Numbered from the stretch's first letter, positions 1-11,744 are shown. The stretch is DNA of 36,097 nt from Cyanobacteria bacterium MH1_Bin12 (GCA_011088145.1 JAALKG010000009.1:1-36097), one strand, 5' to 3'. Notes: generated by a model not told the origin, from the letters alone. Translations and numbers: made by a program.

Positions 1-38
1 GACCGTGATTCATCCCATGGGCATAGCCGTGGGTCTTC

Positions 39-854
39 TCAAGGAACACAGATAATTTTGTCTTTACCCCAATTGCTTGGTAATTGATCATCGAGAACAT
101 CAAATAAACTAACTGTAGCGAAATGTTCACTATTGCCACGATAATTTAACAAAATTTGATAACCACCACTATCTGCATTGGCATAACCACCATCATTACT
201 TTCTAACGGAGTGAATATGATATCTTTTAGTTGCCAATAATTATTTTCTTCTGTCACAGTTAAATTAATATTTTCATCGGCAAGATATAGCAAAGCACTA
301 TACATTCCTAAACTAAATGCTTTTTGTTCTGGTAATGCGATTAATGCTCGTCTAATTTTATTGTCTTCATCCAAAATGACATCATTAAATCCAATTTGAT
401 TATTGGCTTTGAGAATAGGATTGGGCTTAACTCTTCTTTCTCTGGTATTCCCAACCATTTTCTCGATACCAATAATTCGTTCACTACTTTTAAAAATATC
501 TTCTAATTTATCTGTACCAGGCAGGATGGGGACATCTCGATCAATATCTAATGCGATCGCACTAGGTTCTTGTTCAAGGAGTTTTTCTAATAAATTAGCA
601 TAAATTTCATCTGAGATTAAAGCTGTACCTATTTTTTCGACATCTTGTTCTCCGATACCTACAATTACAATTCTTTCATCTTGTGATTCAATAAATTTTT
701 GAGAAACAAATACATCATAGGCAAATAATTCCAAGGGTTGTAATAAACCCAAAAAACGAATCAAAATAATTACAGCAGAAACCATTGGAGTCGCAATAAA
801 AACGATACGCCATTGCCATAGTAATGATCTAACAGAAAACTGGGAAAAATTCAC
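39..854 (-). pseudogene. CHASE2 sensor-domain protein, truncated at its 3' end
   Basis: The 271 residues match the N-terminal part of a CHASE2 protein. There is a hydrophobic segment at about residues 17-37, then the typical stretch with LLQPLELFAYD and DERIVIVGIGEQD, then the extracytoplasmic sensor core with ALDIDRDVP. CHASE2 is normally followed by two or three membrane helices and an output domain (kinase, cyclase or similar). Here the reading frame stops right after KDKII, where family members continue with a conserved LIG-type segment. The last few codons and the first 38 bases of the window look unlike the gene: they are GC-richer and contain short self-complementary stretches. The 3' end has probably been replaced by an insertion or rearrangement, so no output domain remains. 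The domain call is firm. That the gene is broken is an inference from the abrupt end. Confidence 0.65.
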
Positions 855-957
855 AATATCGGCAACTAGTAAATTAATTTAATTAATTATAAGTAATATA
901 CACAAAATAAGTGCGATCGTCATTTCAATCAGTATTGAATTGGCTATTAACTATTAA

Positions 958-993
958 CCAAAAAACCCCTACCTGAATTAACAAGTAAGGGTT
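958..993 (-). terminator. Rho-independent terminator of the porin remnant
   Basis: On the minus strand a 10-bp stem (AAACCCTTAC pairing with GTAGGGGTTT, one G-T wobble) is followed directly by a run of T. It lies about 60 bases past the porin stop codon, in the right orientation to end that transcript before the CHASE2 gene. Confidence 0.7.
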
Positions 994-1050
994 TAATATT
1001 CTGTTCTGGGGATGATCCCAAAATTAATTAGGTATCAACAGTAATTATTT

Positions 1051-1596
1051 TTAGAAAGTAAAGGTTGTTCTGATAGTACCAATGAAAGCATCATCAACTT
1101 CATCAAACTGTTCAGGAGAAGCAACCCAAATTACACCAGGAGTAATAGAAATATTATCATTTACTTGGTATTTATAGAATGCTTCCACGTGAATAGGAAC
1201 GGAAGTATTATCAAGTTTTAATAATTCTCCACTATAAGGTTGAACACCTGCAAAAATACCTAAAAGATTACCTTCTTTTCCAAAGTCAGGAAAAGCAAAG
1301 CCAGCACCGTATGTCCAAAGCTCATCATCAGCATCAATATCATTATAATTGACGTCTGTGTAAGAGAAGAAACCACTAAAGCTTATTTTTTCACTAATAC
1401 GCCAAGCTGCCTCAAAACCAAAAGAGTTTGTTTCTCTACCTGATGAACCAGGGAAAAAATCTTCTCCATCTACGATTAAATTACTGGGGTCATTGGCAAC
1501 ATTAGAATCAGCAACATTTTGGAATATATTAGAACCAGCTGTGTGATAAGCATTTACGGAAGAACCCATTAAGTTGTAACTGTGACTATCTATCAT
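1051..1596 (-). pseudogene. OprB-type (iron-uptake) porin, C-terminal half only
   Basis: The 181 residues match the last part of a cyanobacterial OprB-type outer-membrane porin. There are alternating beta strands such as FGFEAAWRISEKISFSGF, the stretch FAFPDFGKEGNLLGIFAGVQPY, and a C-terminal beta-signal ending in IRTTFTF with a terminal Phe, as expected for BAM-dependent barrels. Full-length family members have about 500-600 residues with signal peptide, SLH domain, coiled coil and barrel; all of that upstream part is missing, and an in-frame stop lies upstream of the start. Oddly, the short frame is preceded by AAAGGAGGTGAT, close to a perfect anti-16S match, with AGGAGG 8 bases before the ATG at 1596. 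GTG and ATG codons at 1605 and 1602 are in frame but too close to that site. Without a signal peptide the product cannot reach the outer membrane normally. It is most likely a degraded gene, though it may be translated. Confidence 0.65.
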
Positions 1597-1788
1597 GGGC
1601 ATCACCTCCTTTATTCCTGAACGGTTTTATTTATAAATTTCCTATTGGCATCATTCTAACTTAGAAAAATTCAATTGACAATAGAACGTTGAACTGAAGA
1701 CTTCTCCATTAATTAATTCTTGATTGTCTCAATGATTGCATTTTTTGCTTAATATTTAGTCATTAATGATTTTTTCTGGTCAATTTTT

Positions 1789-2619
1789 ATGAATAATATC
1801 AAAGTTTTGATTTTGGATATAGATGGTACGATCGCAGGCAAGTCAAATCAAGTGACCAAAAGAGTTAAGGATGCTATTAAGGAAGTTCAAAAAAAAGGAA
1901 TACAAGTTGGTTTAGCCACAGGTAGGATGTATTGTTCTGCTTTAAGATTTCATGAAGATATAGGGGCTGATTTGCCGATAATTGCTTATAACGGTGCTTG
2001 GATGCAAAATCCATTGAACTCGGAAATTTTATTGCATCAGCCTGTTGAGAGGAAAATTGCTCACAATTTATTAACTTATTTGCAGGAAAAACAGAAAGAT
2101 CATGATTTGGAAGTTCATCTTTATTTTGATGATCAATTATATGTGGAAAAATTTACTACCAGAACCGATTTTTATGTGAAGCGATCGAGTACAGATGTTA
2201 ATATTGTTGATGACTTTACTCCTTTATTAGCTAATCACCCCACCAAATTATTAACTGTGAGTAATGATTATCAGCTAATTTCCTTTTTACTCCAAGATTT
2301 AAAGCAATGTTATTCTAATGATGATTTATATCTAACTCAGTCGAGTCCTATTTATCTAGAAGCAACTCATGCTGGTGTCAATAAGGGTGCTACTGTTCAA
2401 TATTTAGTAGAAAAAATTCTGGGTTTGTCCCCTGATAATTTAATGGTTATGGGTGATAATTTTAATGATTATGCCATGCTTGAATATGCTGGCTTCGCAA
2501 TTGCCATGGGTTGTGCACCTGAAAAAGTCAAAGAAATTGCTGATGGTGTTACTAGTACTGTTGAAGAAGATGGAGTAGCTGAAGCGATCGAAAATTATCT
2601 TTTAAATGTTGCCATATAA
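1789..2619 (+). CDS. Cof-type HAD-superfamily (IIB) phosphatase
   Basis: A soluble Mg-dependent phosphatase of the Cof/YbiV/YwpJ type, 276 residues, a normal length. HAD motif I is DIDGT (nucleophile D10, general acid D12). Motif II falls in GLATGR near residue 45. Motif IV is MGDNFNDYAML near residue 222. A large type IIB cap lies between motifs II and IV. These enzymes hydrolyse sugar phosphates, flavin mononucleotide or pyridoxal phosphate. The sequence does not reveal the substrate, and neighbours give no clue: a porin remnant on the opposite strand and carB about 260 bases downstream. The ATG has no clear Shine-Dalgarno site. Confidence 0.88.
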   Translation: MNNIKVLILDIDGTIAGKSNQVTKRVKDAIKEVQKKGIQVGLATGRMYCSALRFHEDIGADLPIIAYNGAWMQNPLNSEILLHQPVERKIAHNLLTYLQEKQKDHDLEVHLYFDDQLYVEKFTTRTDFYVKRSSTDVNIVDDFTPLLANHPTKLLTVSNDYQLISFLLQDLKQCYSNDDLYLTQSSPIYLEATHAGVNKGATVQYLVEKILGLSPDNLMVMGDNFNDYAMLEYAGFAIAMGCAPEKVKEIADGVTSTVEEDGVAEAIENYLLNVAI

Positions 2620-2878
2620 CTAAAATCAAGTGAGAAAATTAACATTTGATCTAGAATGTCTGTGAATTTGGTCAATAAATTTAGATAAACTGATCAAGTA
2701 ATTATCTGCTGAGTAGATTAAAATAATTGAGATTAATATATAGCACAACTTTAGAAGTCCCAAATATGAATTCGGAAAAATACTTGTTTTATAAACCTTG
2801 CAAGTAAATAATCTGTACCCCATAAATTTGGTGAATGCTATATCTATAAAGTAACTAATTAACGTATTAGGTAAATAT

Positions 2879-5800
2879 ATGCCACGTCGTGAAGATATAA
2901 AAAAAATTCTCCTTTTAGGTTCAGGTCCTATTATTATTGGACAAGCTTGTGAATTTGATTATTCGGGAACACAAGCTTGTAAAGCACTACGAGAAGAAGG
3001 TTACGAAGTAGTTTTAATTAATTCTAATCCTGCTACTATCATGACTGATCCTGAAACCGCAGAAAGAACTTATATTGAACCTATTACTCCAGAAATTGTT
3101 GAAAAGGTGATTGCCAAAGAAAGACCTGACGCACTGTTACCAACAATGGGAGGACAAACAGCTCTTAATACCGCCGTCGCCTTGGCTGAATCGGGGGCAT
3201 TAGATAAATACGGCGTGGAGTTAATTGGAGCAAAATTACCTGCTATTAAAATGGCAGAAGATCGGGAATTATTTAAGGATGCCATGGCCAGAATCGGTGT
3301 TCCTGTCTGTCCTTCTGGTATTGCCAGTAATTGGGAAGAAGCGAAGGCAGTCGCTCAAGAAATAGGTTCTTATCCTTTGATTATTCGTCCTGCTTTTACG
3401 ATGGGTGGTACTGGTGGTGGTATTGCTTATAACCAAGAGGAATATGAAGAAATGGCGAAGTTTGGTATCGATGCTTCTCCTGTCTCTCAAATTTTGGTGG
3501 AAAAATCTCTCATCGGTTGGAAGGAATATGAATTAGAAGTAATGAGAGATATGGCGGATAATGTGGTAATTATCTGTTCGATCGAAAATATTGATCCCAT
3601 GGGGATACATACAGGAGATTCTATCACCGTTGCTCCTGCCCAAACTTTAACGGATAAAGAATATCAACGTCTTAGAGATTACTCGATGGCAATTATTCGC
3701 GAAATTGGTGTGGAAACAGGTGGTTCTAACATTCAGTTTTCTGTCAATCCTGCTAATGGAGCCGTGATTGTAATTGAGATGAATCCTCGTGTATCTCGAT
3801 CGTCGGCGTTAGCTTCTAAGGCGACAGGTTTCCCCATTGCCAAATTTGCCGCTAAGTTGGCTGTCGGTTACAGTTTAGATGAAATTTCTAACGATATTAC
3901 CCAGAAAACTCCTGCTTCTTTCGAACCAACTATTGATTATGTGGTTATGAAAATTCCTCGTTTTGCCTTTGAAAAGTTCCCGGGTTCAGCACCTATTTTA
4001 ACCACTCAGATGAAATCTGTGGGAGAAGCAATGGCCATTGGACGTACTTTTTGCGAATCTTTTCAAAAAGCTTTAAGATCATTGGAAATCGGACGTTTTG
4101 GCTTTGGTTGCGATCGCAAGGAAACTTTACCAACTCTTTCTCAAATCAGTTCTTTGTTGCGAACACCCAGTCCTGAACGTATTTTCAGTGTCTATCATGG
4201 ATTTAAGTTAGGAATGTCTGTAGAACAGATATTTGATCTAACAGCGATCGATCCTTGGTTTTTAGATAAAATGTATTCTCTAGTGGAAATAGAGAAATAT
4301 ATCAAACGTCACTCTCTCCAACAACTAAGCGAAGTTGATATGCGTTTTATCAAACAAAATGGTTTTAGTGATTATCAAATTGCTTTTGCGACTAAAAATA
4401 CTGAAGACGAAGTCCGTAACTATCGTAAATCTTTAGGAATTATCCCTGTTTACAAACTAGTCGATACTTGTGCGGCGGAATTTGAAGCCTTTACTCCTTA
4501 TTATTATTCCACATACGAATCAGGAGAAACAGAAAATAATGTTACGCAGAAGGAAAAGGTAATGATTTTGGGTGGTGGCCCTAACCGTATTGGACAAGGT
4601 ATAGAATTTGACTATTGTTGTTGTCATGCAGCTTTTGCTTTATCTGATGCAGGATATGAAACCATCATGGTCAATTCTAATCCTGAAACTGTATCTACTG
4701 ATTACGATACTAGCGATCGTCTTTATTTTGAACCTTTAACCAAAGAAGATGTTTTAAATATTATTGAGGCTGAAAATCCTCAGGGGGTAATTATTCAATT
4801 TGGAGGACAAACACCTCTGAAATTAGCTGTTCCTGTAGAAAAATATTTAGCTAATCCTGATACTTCAGTCACTACCAAAATTTGGGGAACATCACCAGAT
4901 TCCATTGATACTGCTGAAGATAGAGAAAGATTTGAGGCAATATTAAATAAGTTAGATATTAATCAACCTCCTAATGGTATCGCTCGTAGTTGTGAGGAGG
5001 CGATGAATATTGCTAACCGTATTACTTATCCTGTAGTAGTTCGTCCTTCTTATGTCTTAGGTGGTCGTGCCATGAGAATTGTTTATAATGATCAGGAATT
5101 AGAGCATTATATGACCTATGCGGTCAATGTTGAACCTGATCATCCCATTTTAATTGATAAATTTCTGGAAAATGCCATTGAGGTAGATGTAGATGCGATC
5201 GCAGATTCTACAGGTAAAGTTGTCATTGGCGGTATCATGGAACATATCGAAGAAGCTGGAGTGCATTCTGGAGATTCAGCTTGTTCTATCCCTTATATTT
5301 CTCTTTCTGATGACGTTTTAAGCACCATCCGGATAGCCACTGTTAAACTAGCTCAAGCCCTAAAAGTAATCGGCTTGATGAATATTCAATATGCAGTGCA
5401 AGGAGAAACTGTTTACATTCTCGAAGCGAATCCTCGTGCTTCTCGTACTGTACCCTATGTGTCGAAAGCGACGGGAAGACCATTAGCTAAAGTAGCATCT
5501 TTGGTTATCTCAGGTAAAACTCTCACTGATTTGGATGTCAACGAAGAAATTATTCCTCGCCATGTAGCAGTTAAAGAAGCGGTATTGCCTTTTAATAAAT
5601 TTCCTGGTACAGATACTCTGCTAGGCCCTGAAATGCGTAGCACAGGAGAAGTAATGGGTATAGATAGCAATTTTGGTAGGGCTTTTGCGAAAGCAGAAAT
5701 AGGGGCAGGAGTTATTTTAGCCACTTCAGGAACAGTTTTCATTTCCATGAATAATCGGGACAAAAAATCCATTATCCCCGTAGCCAAAGATTTAATCGAT

Positions 5801-6127
5801 TTAGGTTTCAAAGTTGTGGCGACTAGTGGTACTAGACAGGTATTGTTAGAAAATGGAGTGGAAGATGTTGAGTTAGTCTTAAAGTTACATGAAGGTCGTC
5901 CTAATGTAGTGGATTGGATTAAAAATAAACAAATTCAATTTATTATCAACACTCCTAGTGGAGAAGAAGAAGCTCAAATGGATGGACGTAAAATTCGTCG
6001 TTCTGCTTTGGATTATAAGTTACCTATTATTACCACCATCGCTGGTGCGAGGGCAACTGTTCAAGCAATTCGCTCTTTACAGTCTGAACCAATGGAAGTG
6101 AAAGCTTTACAAGATTATCTTCGATAA
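2879..6127 (+). CDS. carB: Carbamoyl-phosphate synthase large subunit
   Basis: Makes carbamoyl phosphate from bicarbonate, two ATP and ammonia (delivered from glutamine by CarA) for arginine and pyrimidine synthesis. The 1082 residues are full length. The first ATP-grasp half (about 1-400) opens with [20 protein letters not shown] and carries [19 protein letters not shown] linker/oligomerisation region follows. The second ATP-grasp half (about 555-935) has [17 protein letters not shown] and [18 protein letters not shown]. The C-terminal MGS-like allosteric domain (about 940-1082) has [16 protein letters not shown] lies 8 bases before the ATG. carA is not in the window. The gene stands alone, with about 340 bases of repeat-bearing spacer after it. 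Confidence 0.98.
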   Translation: MPRREDIKKILLLGSGPIIIGQACEFDYSGTQACKALREEGYEVVLINSNPATIMTDPETAERTYIEPITPEIVEKVIAKERPDALLPTMGGQTALNTAVALAESGALDKYGVELIGAKLPAIKMAEDRELFKDAMARIGVPVCPSGIASNWEEAKAVAQEIGSYPLIIRPAFTMGGTGGGIAYNQEEYEEMAKFGIDASPVSQILVEKSLIGWKEYELEVMRDMADNVVIICSIENIDPMGIHTGDSITVAPAQTLTDKEYQRLRDYSMAIIREIGVETGGSNIQFSVNPANGAVIVIEMNPRVSRSSALASKATGFPIAKFAAKLAVGYSLDEISNDITQKTPASFEPTIDYVVMKIPRFAFEKFPGSAPILTTQMKSVGEAMAIGRTFCESFQKALRSLEIGRFGFGCDRKETLPTLSQISSLLRTPSPERIFSVYHGFKLGMSVEQIFDLTAIDPWFLDKMYSLVEIEKYIKRHSLQQLSEVDMRFIKQNGFSDYQIAFATKNTEDEVRNYRKSLGIIPVYKLVDTCAAEFEAFTPYYYSTYESGETENNVTQKEKVMILGGGPNRIGQGIEFDYCCCHAAFALSDAGYETIMVNSNPETVSTDYDTSDRLYFEPLTKEDVLNIIEAENPQGVIIQFGGQTPLKLAVPVEKYLANPDTSVTTKIWGTSPDSIDTAEDRERFEAILNKLDINQPPNGIARSCEEAMNIANRITYPVVVRPSYVLGGRAMRIVYNDQELEHYMTYAVNVEPDHPILIDKFLENAIEVDVDAIADSTGKVVIGGIMEHIEEAGVHSGDSACSIPYISLSDDVLSTIRIATVKLAQALKVIGLMNIQYAVQGETVYILEANPRASRTVPYVSKATGRPLAKVASLVISGKTLTDLDVNEEIIPRHVAVKEAVLPFNKFPGTDTLLGPEMRSTGEVMGIDSNFGRAFAKAEIGAGVILATSGTVFISMNNRDKKSIIPVAKDLIDLGFKVVATSGTRQVLLENGVEDVELVLKLHEGRPNVVDWIKNKQIQFIINTPSGEEEAQMDGRKIRRSALDYKLPIITTIAGARATVQAIRSLQSEPMEVKALQDYLR

Positions 6128-6268
6128 TTAGAGTCATACTAAGCTATAAGCTTTTTCGTAGGGACGTTACAGGTAACATCCCTACTCGTTTATTAGTATT
6201 GTTTCTGATTTTTTATTATTAATATATAAATTAATTTTTTCTTTGTTACAGTATTATTTTAAATACTA

Positions 6269-6418
6269 TATAGCGTTTCTCATCGTTATGAGGTACAGTT
6301 TGGACTTGTAAGTCTCCTTTTCTCCCCTTGATAAGGGCAGATGTCGACAGGCTGGGTGGGGATTTAGGAGGGCTTTAATCTGAGCTATTTTTACCTCATT
6401 TATACCCGAATTGCTATA
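6269..6418 (+). repeat. Dispersed repeat family A, copy 1 (MITE-like)
   Basis: A 150-bp stretch between carB and the ABC ATPase gene. Its ends form an inverted repeat: TATAGCGTTTCTCAT at the left, and TATAGCAATTC when the right end is read on the other strand; both continue to an ATGAGGTA. A second, shorter copy lies in inverted orientation at 11745-11862. The middle (6333-6368) holds a GC-rich stretch shared with 13798-13830, including CAGGCTGGGTGGGGATTTA read on this strand. The rest of the 6128-6466 spacer is AT-rich and shows no gene. Confidence 0.7.
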
Positions 6419-6472
6419 AATTGGTAGTTGATAGTATTAATGAAAAAAAATCGTGGTTAAAAAAATTTGTTA

Positions 6473-7195
6473 ATGAAAGCGATCGAAATTACTAATTTAT
6501 CTTTTCAATATAATAATAAGCCAGTTTTTGATAATTTATCTTTAGAAATATATAATCAAGAAAAGGTTGGCATAATAGGAGCAAATGGAGCAGGTAAAAC
6601 AACTTTTTTCTTTTCTATTTGTGGCTTATTAAATTCTCATCAAGGAGAAATAAAGTTATTTAATAAAATTATAGAAAGTGGAAAGTTTTATCCAGAAATA
6701 GGTTTAGTTTTTCAAAATCCCGACGATCAATTATTTTGTCCCACAGTTAGAGATGATATTATTTTTGGAGTTGAAAACTTGGGTCTTTCTTCTTCTGAAA
6801 TAGCAATTAGATTAGAACAAATTTGGCAAACTACAGGGGTAAAATACTTACTGGATAGAATACCACATCAGTTGTCAGGTGGGGAGAAATGTATGGTTGC
6901 GATCGCTTCTGTATTAATTATGCATCCTCAAATAATATTATATGATGAACCTAGTGCTAATTTAGATTTAAAAGCTAGACGAACACTGATTAATTTTCTC
7001 AATTCTTCCACCCAAACTATTTTAATATCTTCTCATGATTTGGAATTGATCAAAGAAGTATGCGATCGAGTAATTGTAATGAATTCTGGACAAATAGTTG
7101 CTGATGGTATTCCTACTGAAATTATGAGCGATTTAAAATTAATGGAAGAAAATAATTTGGAAATTCCTCCTTCCTTACAAAAAGTGGAAAAATAA
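6473..7195 (+). CDS. ECF/cobalt-type ABC transporter ATP-binding protein
   Basis: A 240-residue ATPase of the CbiO/NikO/EcfA type, which powers group I or II ECF transporters for cobalt, nickel or vitamins. Walker A is GANGAGKTT (residues 36-44). The Q-loop is in FQNPDDQLF, a form typical of ECF ATPases. The signature is LSGGEK. Walker B is IILYDEPSANLD, and the switch histidine is in ISSHD. I chose the ATG at 6473 because it starts the usual N-terminal beta strand (MKAIEITNLSFQY); the frame could begin two codons earlier at a TTG. No Shine-Dalgarno site is visible. No EcfT/CbiQ or substrate-binding membrane partner lies nearby, so its substrate is unknown and it must work with components encoded elsewhere. 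Confidence 0.88.
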   Translation: MKAIEITNLSFQYNNKPVFDNLSLEIYNQEKVGIIGANGAGKTTFFFSICGLLNSHQGEIKLFNKIIESGKFYPEIGLVFQNPDDQLFCPTVRDDIIFGVENLGLSSSEIAIRLEQIWQTTGVKYLLDRIPHQLSGGEKCMVAIASVLIMHPQIILYDEPSANLDLKARRTLINFLNSSTQTILISSHDLELIKEVCDRVIVMNSGQIVADGIPTEIMSDLKLMEENNLEIPPSLQKVEK

Positions 7196-7376
7196 AATAA
7201 TTAGTAAATTTATTATTGATTAAAATATTAATTCTTAGTTTTTAAATTTTAATTAATAGGATTTAATATAAATTATGTTTTTATGAAAAATAACTTCTAA
7301 TATTTAGTTCAAAATGTATTTGCTCTTACCAAATTTACTATGAAGTTGTGAAGTTATATTGATTTACATTCACCCT

Positions 7377-8603
7377 TTAATTAGTCACTTTTTGAGCAAT
7401 ATACCGTTCAATCGTATTGACTAACTCTTCATTAGTGAAAGGTTTATTGAGATAATGAGTACTACCTGCAATTTGACCTTTAAGTTTATCTACTCTTGTA
7501 TTTTGAGCTGTTAACATGACGATCGGTAACTCTTTAAATTCAGGCATATTACGCAATGTCTTACACATTTTCAACCCATTAATACCAGGCATATTAACGT
7601 CAAGAAGCATTAAATCAATTTGTTGTCTATTCAGAACTTTAAAACCTTCAAAGGCATTCTTCGCAAGCAAAATATTATATTTACCTTCCAACGCACTTTG
7701 AATAACACTTTGAACCGTTGGACTATCATCAACAGTCAAAATAGTGGGTAAATCGGTGTTTTTTGATGAAACAATATTTTTCTGCTTGACAACAGATTGC
7801 TTAACTTGTTTAGGTGCAGTTTTACTTTGGACCTCAGTTTTACTTTCGACATGAATAAACCTAATCCAATCTATTTGTGCCCAGCTTAAATAGGAACGTG
7901 CAATTTGTAAAGGGTCTTTTCCTGTTTTTTGAGCAATATCAATTAGAGAACTTTGTCCATCAACTAATCCTTGTAAATGACGACGTATGGATATATCCGT
8001 AATTTTTGGTGCTGCATTTTCTGGTAATTGAGGTACAGCTTCCATTGAAGGGATATATTTTTTTAAAGCATGCCACTGTGCTTGGCGTAAACGAAGCTGT
8101 TTAATTATATTGGAAATATCTAGCCCATGATGGTCTTCACCAAAAGATAAATCCAGAGGAATGGAATGTTCTAAGGATAATTGAGAAGGATAAGGAACAA
8201 GTTGCTCTAAAATCAAAACGACCTGATGGTTAATAAAATCTTCTATTTCTTGCCAAGTTAATACCCGCATTTTTACCAAAAGTCCTAACAATTCTCTGAT
8301 AGAAGATTGAGAACTTACCTTTTCTACAGCTACACCCAAAGCGACATTAATGACATGAGGTTTATATTTTTGACCTATTTTTTCTGCCAATTCTTGGACA
8401 TTTGGAATGCTTTTTCCTGCATAAGTAATTTGACCATCTTGTAGAACGATAATTCTAGATCTAATTTTTCGATTATTTACTTTGCTTTGGACATGTAAAG
8501 TTCCGCTGATTTTTTGTTGTTTAAATCTAATTAAATTTTGACCCAATTTTTGGGCACTTGATTGATCAGATTTCCAGTCTATCGCTTGCATCTTTTTAGA
8601 CAT
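7377..8603 (-). CDS. PatA-type response regulator (DUF4388 + receiver domain)
   Basis: A 408-residue cyanobacterial two-domain regulator. Residues 15-130 resemble the DUF4388/PatA N-terminal domain. A middle helical region (about 150-250) ends in a WAQIDWIRFI segment. A charged Lys/Gln-rich linker (250-284) leads to a C-terminal receiver domain (285-408). The receiver has the acidic pair D292-D293, phospho-acceptor D335 in LLLDVNMPG, T365 and K387 in LNKPF, so it should be phosphorylatable. There is no DNA-binding output. Relatives (PatA, PixG, PilG-like) act in heterocyst pattern or pili and phototaxis; the exact role here cannot be read off. GGAGG sits only 1 base before the first ATG and 13 before the ATG of residue 5, so the start is slightly uncertain. 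Confidence 0.85.
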   Translation of the reverse strand: MSKKMQAIDWKSDQSSAQKLGQNLIRFKQQKISGTLHVQSKVNNRKIRSRIIVLQDGQITYAGKSIPNVQELAEKIGQKYKPHVINVALGVAVEKVSSQSSIRELLGLLVKMRVLTWQEIEDFINHQVVLILEQLVPYPSQLSLEHSIPLDLSFGEDHHGLDISNIIKQLRLRQAQWHALKKYIPSMEAVPQLPENAAPKITDISIRRHLQGLVDGQSSLIDIAQKTGKDPLQIARSYLSWAQIDWIRFIHVESKTEVQSKTAPKQVKQSVVKQKNIVSSKNTDLPTILTVDDSPTVQSVIQSALEGKYNILLAKNAFEGFKVLNRQQIDLMLLDVNMPGINGLKMCKTLRNMPEFKELPIVMLTAQNTRVDKLKGQIAGSTHYLNKPFTNEELVNTIERYIAQKVTN

Positions 8604-8933
8604 TCCTCCGCATTCCTAATTAGATAATTAATAAATTATAATCTAACGTCTTAGATAATTCCTTCTCGAATAAAACTTGATTACTATATAGTATGGAAGA
8701 AGAATGTGCAGATTTTGTGTAGAGATATTATTTTTTAATGATTTTAAGTTCCATTTTAACAAAACTTGATGATTGAAAATATTCAGTATTAATCATCAAC
8801 TTGAAGCTAATTTTATCGATGCAATCAAGCTTTTAGCATGCCTCTGTGCGATCGTATTATTTTTTTTGCATACCCTATTTTTTTTCAGAAATATATATAG
8901 ACGTAAGCTGAAATTGAATAAATTTTTAAAGCA
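8604..8933. other. Gene-free spacer with small inverted and direct repeats
   Basis: This is the divergent promoter region of the PatA-type regulator and the leader-peptide gene. At 8641-8656 there is a perfect inverted repeat ATCTAA-CGTC-TTAGAT, about 40-50 bases before the regulator's start. TTAGATAATT occurs twice (8620-8629 and 8651-8660). At 8883-8913 TTTCAG and CTGAAA face each other upstream of the small gene. These could be operators, but the sequence does not identify a binding protein. Confidence 0.35.
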
Positions 8934-9128
8934 ATGAAAAACAAACAAATTAGTAACTATTTTGTTGAATTAACTGATCAAGAAACTGAAATAATTTCTG
9001 GTGGATATGGTGCTGCTTCGCCTGAAGCTGAAGAAAATGGCTATAAAAACGATGAGGGATTAAATGAACTTGAATCATCCTCAAATCATTACGACCCCTA
9101 TAAAAATTTCAAATTTCGTGTCAACTAA
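8934..9128 (+). CDS. Small peptide with double-glycine (bacteriocin-type) leader
   Basis: A 64-residue peptide. Its N-terminus (residues 1-24) ends in ELTDQETEIISGG, the pattern of bacteriocin-type and RiPP double-glycine leaders: acidic and hydrophobic residues spaced before GG. Such leaders are cut after GG by a peptidase-containing ABC transporter during export. The predicted core of about 40 residues is polar, acidic, rich in Glu, Asn and Tyr, and has no Cys. It carries no lanthionine or Nif11 signature that I recognise. No modifying enzyme, C39 peptidase or immunity gene lies beside it, so an exporter elsewhere would be needed. The Shine-Dalgarno site is weak. The leader motif is seen directly; secretion is inferred. 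Confidence 0.6.
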   Translation: MKNKQISNYFVELTDQETEIISGGYGAASPEAEENGYKNDEGLNELESSSNHYDPYKNFKFRVN

Positions 9129-9552
9129 TTAGATATTTTAAAATTAACTTTAATGTAGATAATATCACATTAATTACTATTCTCAAGTAATCTCAACTAT
9201 TTTCGATAGTAATTTCTATAAGTATTCCCCGAAGTTGATTATATAGCATTCCTAAATGAATTATAAACTATTAAATATTAATAAATCAATCAGAAAGTAT
9301 TATTAATTCTCAATTCTCAATTCTCACCGCAAACGTGCAAAGCCTTGATTCATCTCAATTCTCAATTTTGACTAACGAAAAATGCTACAACCTATTTAGG
9401 GCTGCTATAGTCTATTCAATATCTACATTAAAAGTTATGATTTTGTCCCTTTAATACCTAATGAAAAAGAGGTAAAATAATTTACCTCCTAACAATTATT
9501 CTAGTTAAAATTTATCAATTTTAAACCCAGATTTTTAGTACAAATTTTAAGC
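9129..9552. other. Gene-free spacer
   Basis: AT-rich spacer between the small peptide gene and the end of thiC. At 9307-9327 and again near 9356-9367 the heptamer TTCTCAA is repeated in tandem. The thiC terminator is at 9464-9488. I see no gene on either strand. Confidence 0.5.
9464..9488 (-). terminator. Rho-independent terminator of thiC
   Basis: A perfect 8-bp stem, GAGGTAAA with TTTACCTC around a 4-base loop. It is followed on the minus strand by TTTTT and lies about 65 bases past the thiC stop codon. Confidence 0.8.
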
Positions 9553-10944
<1,392 letters not shown>

Positions 10945-10956
10945 TTATCCTCTATA

Positions 10957-11040
10957 TTCAGCTTTCCTACGCTGGTATTACCCAGTCTCAGGTTCTAAGG
11001 GTTTTTCTCAGCCTTATAAATTAATTAGACACCCCTAGCT
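10957..11040 (-). promoter_or_regulatory. TPP riboswitch (THI element) upstream of thiC
   Basis: Read on the minus strand, the leader has the conserved THI-box blocks in the right order: GGGGTG, then GGCTGAGA, then ACCCTTAGAACCTGA, then GGGTAATACCAGCGTAGGAA. It ends 15 bases before the thiC ATG, next to the ribosome binding site. Control by blocking translation initiation when TPP is bound is therefore likely; I see no separate terminator hairpin. Thiamine pyrophosphate would shut thiC off. Confidence 0.96.
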
Positions 11041-11462
11041 CATAAATTTGATTCTACCATTTTTGGTTATTTGGCATCAGATTTAAACCATAAAATGCAG
11101 ATCATTAAAAATCATCTCAGACATAGACATAACAATAATTTCAGCAGATTACTGAAGGAAAATGCACATAATTATTTACATTTTGATTTTATTATTTACT
11201 GATTAGGAGTATTGTGGAAATGACGATCGCAAAAAGTATTAAATAGTCTCTTATAGTTTTCTAAATAGTATCTCCCACAAAATTGATTGGTTATTTAAAT
11301 TCAATTTTAGGTTTGTGTCTTCCTTATCTGGCAATGCTTAGGACTTATTGCATTGCTTTTGAAGCACAACTGTATTTATCGATTTTAACTTACCTTTGAC
11401 GATCGTCTCAGGTTAATAATTTGTAAAAATTTAGAGTAAGTAATCAACAAATCAGGAAAATG

Positions 11463-11546
11463 TATAGCAGAGAACGGATTGATTAGGACATTGATGATTC
11501 CTAAAATATTGCTATGTAGAGATTTTAACCCTTGTCTTTTGCTATT
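11463..11546 (+). repeat. Dispersed repeat family B, copy 1
   Basis: About 84 bp, opening with TATAGCAGAGAACGGATTGA and closing with CTTTTGCTAT, so the ends are inverted (TATAGCA / TGCTAT). The internal core includes TTAGGACATTGATGATT and GAGATTTTAACCCTTGTC. Two more copies lie at 20233-20331 and 26521-26612 in the same orientation. Confidence 0.8.
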
Positions 11547-11744
11547 ACATCACATAAGCATCTTGCATGATGGTTATTTTCAGGTTAATATTAATGGAAA
11601 TATTAAGTTTTATTAACTAAAATAAGATTTTCTCTATATTCTAAGCTCTATAAACTAGTGATTAATAGACCATAAATAGAGATAATTTATCTCCATAAAA
11701 AGAGCTAAAAACTATTTTTATAGTTGACAAACTTTACTGTCATA

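Noticed and set aside
2626-2823. A 65-residue minus-strand frame between the HAD gene and carB.
   Set aside because: No Shine-Dalgarno site and no recognisable motif in an AT-rich spacer. It looks like chance.
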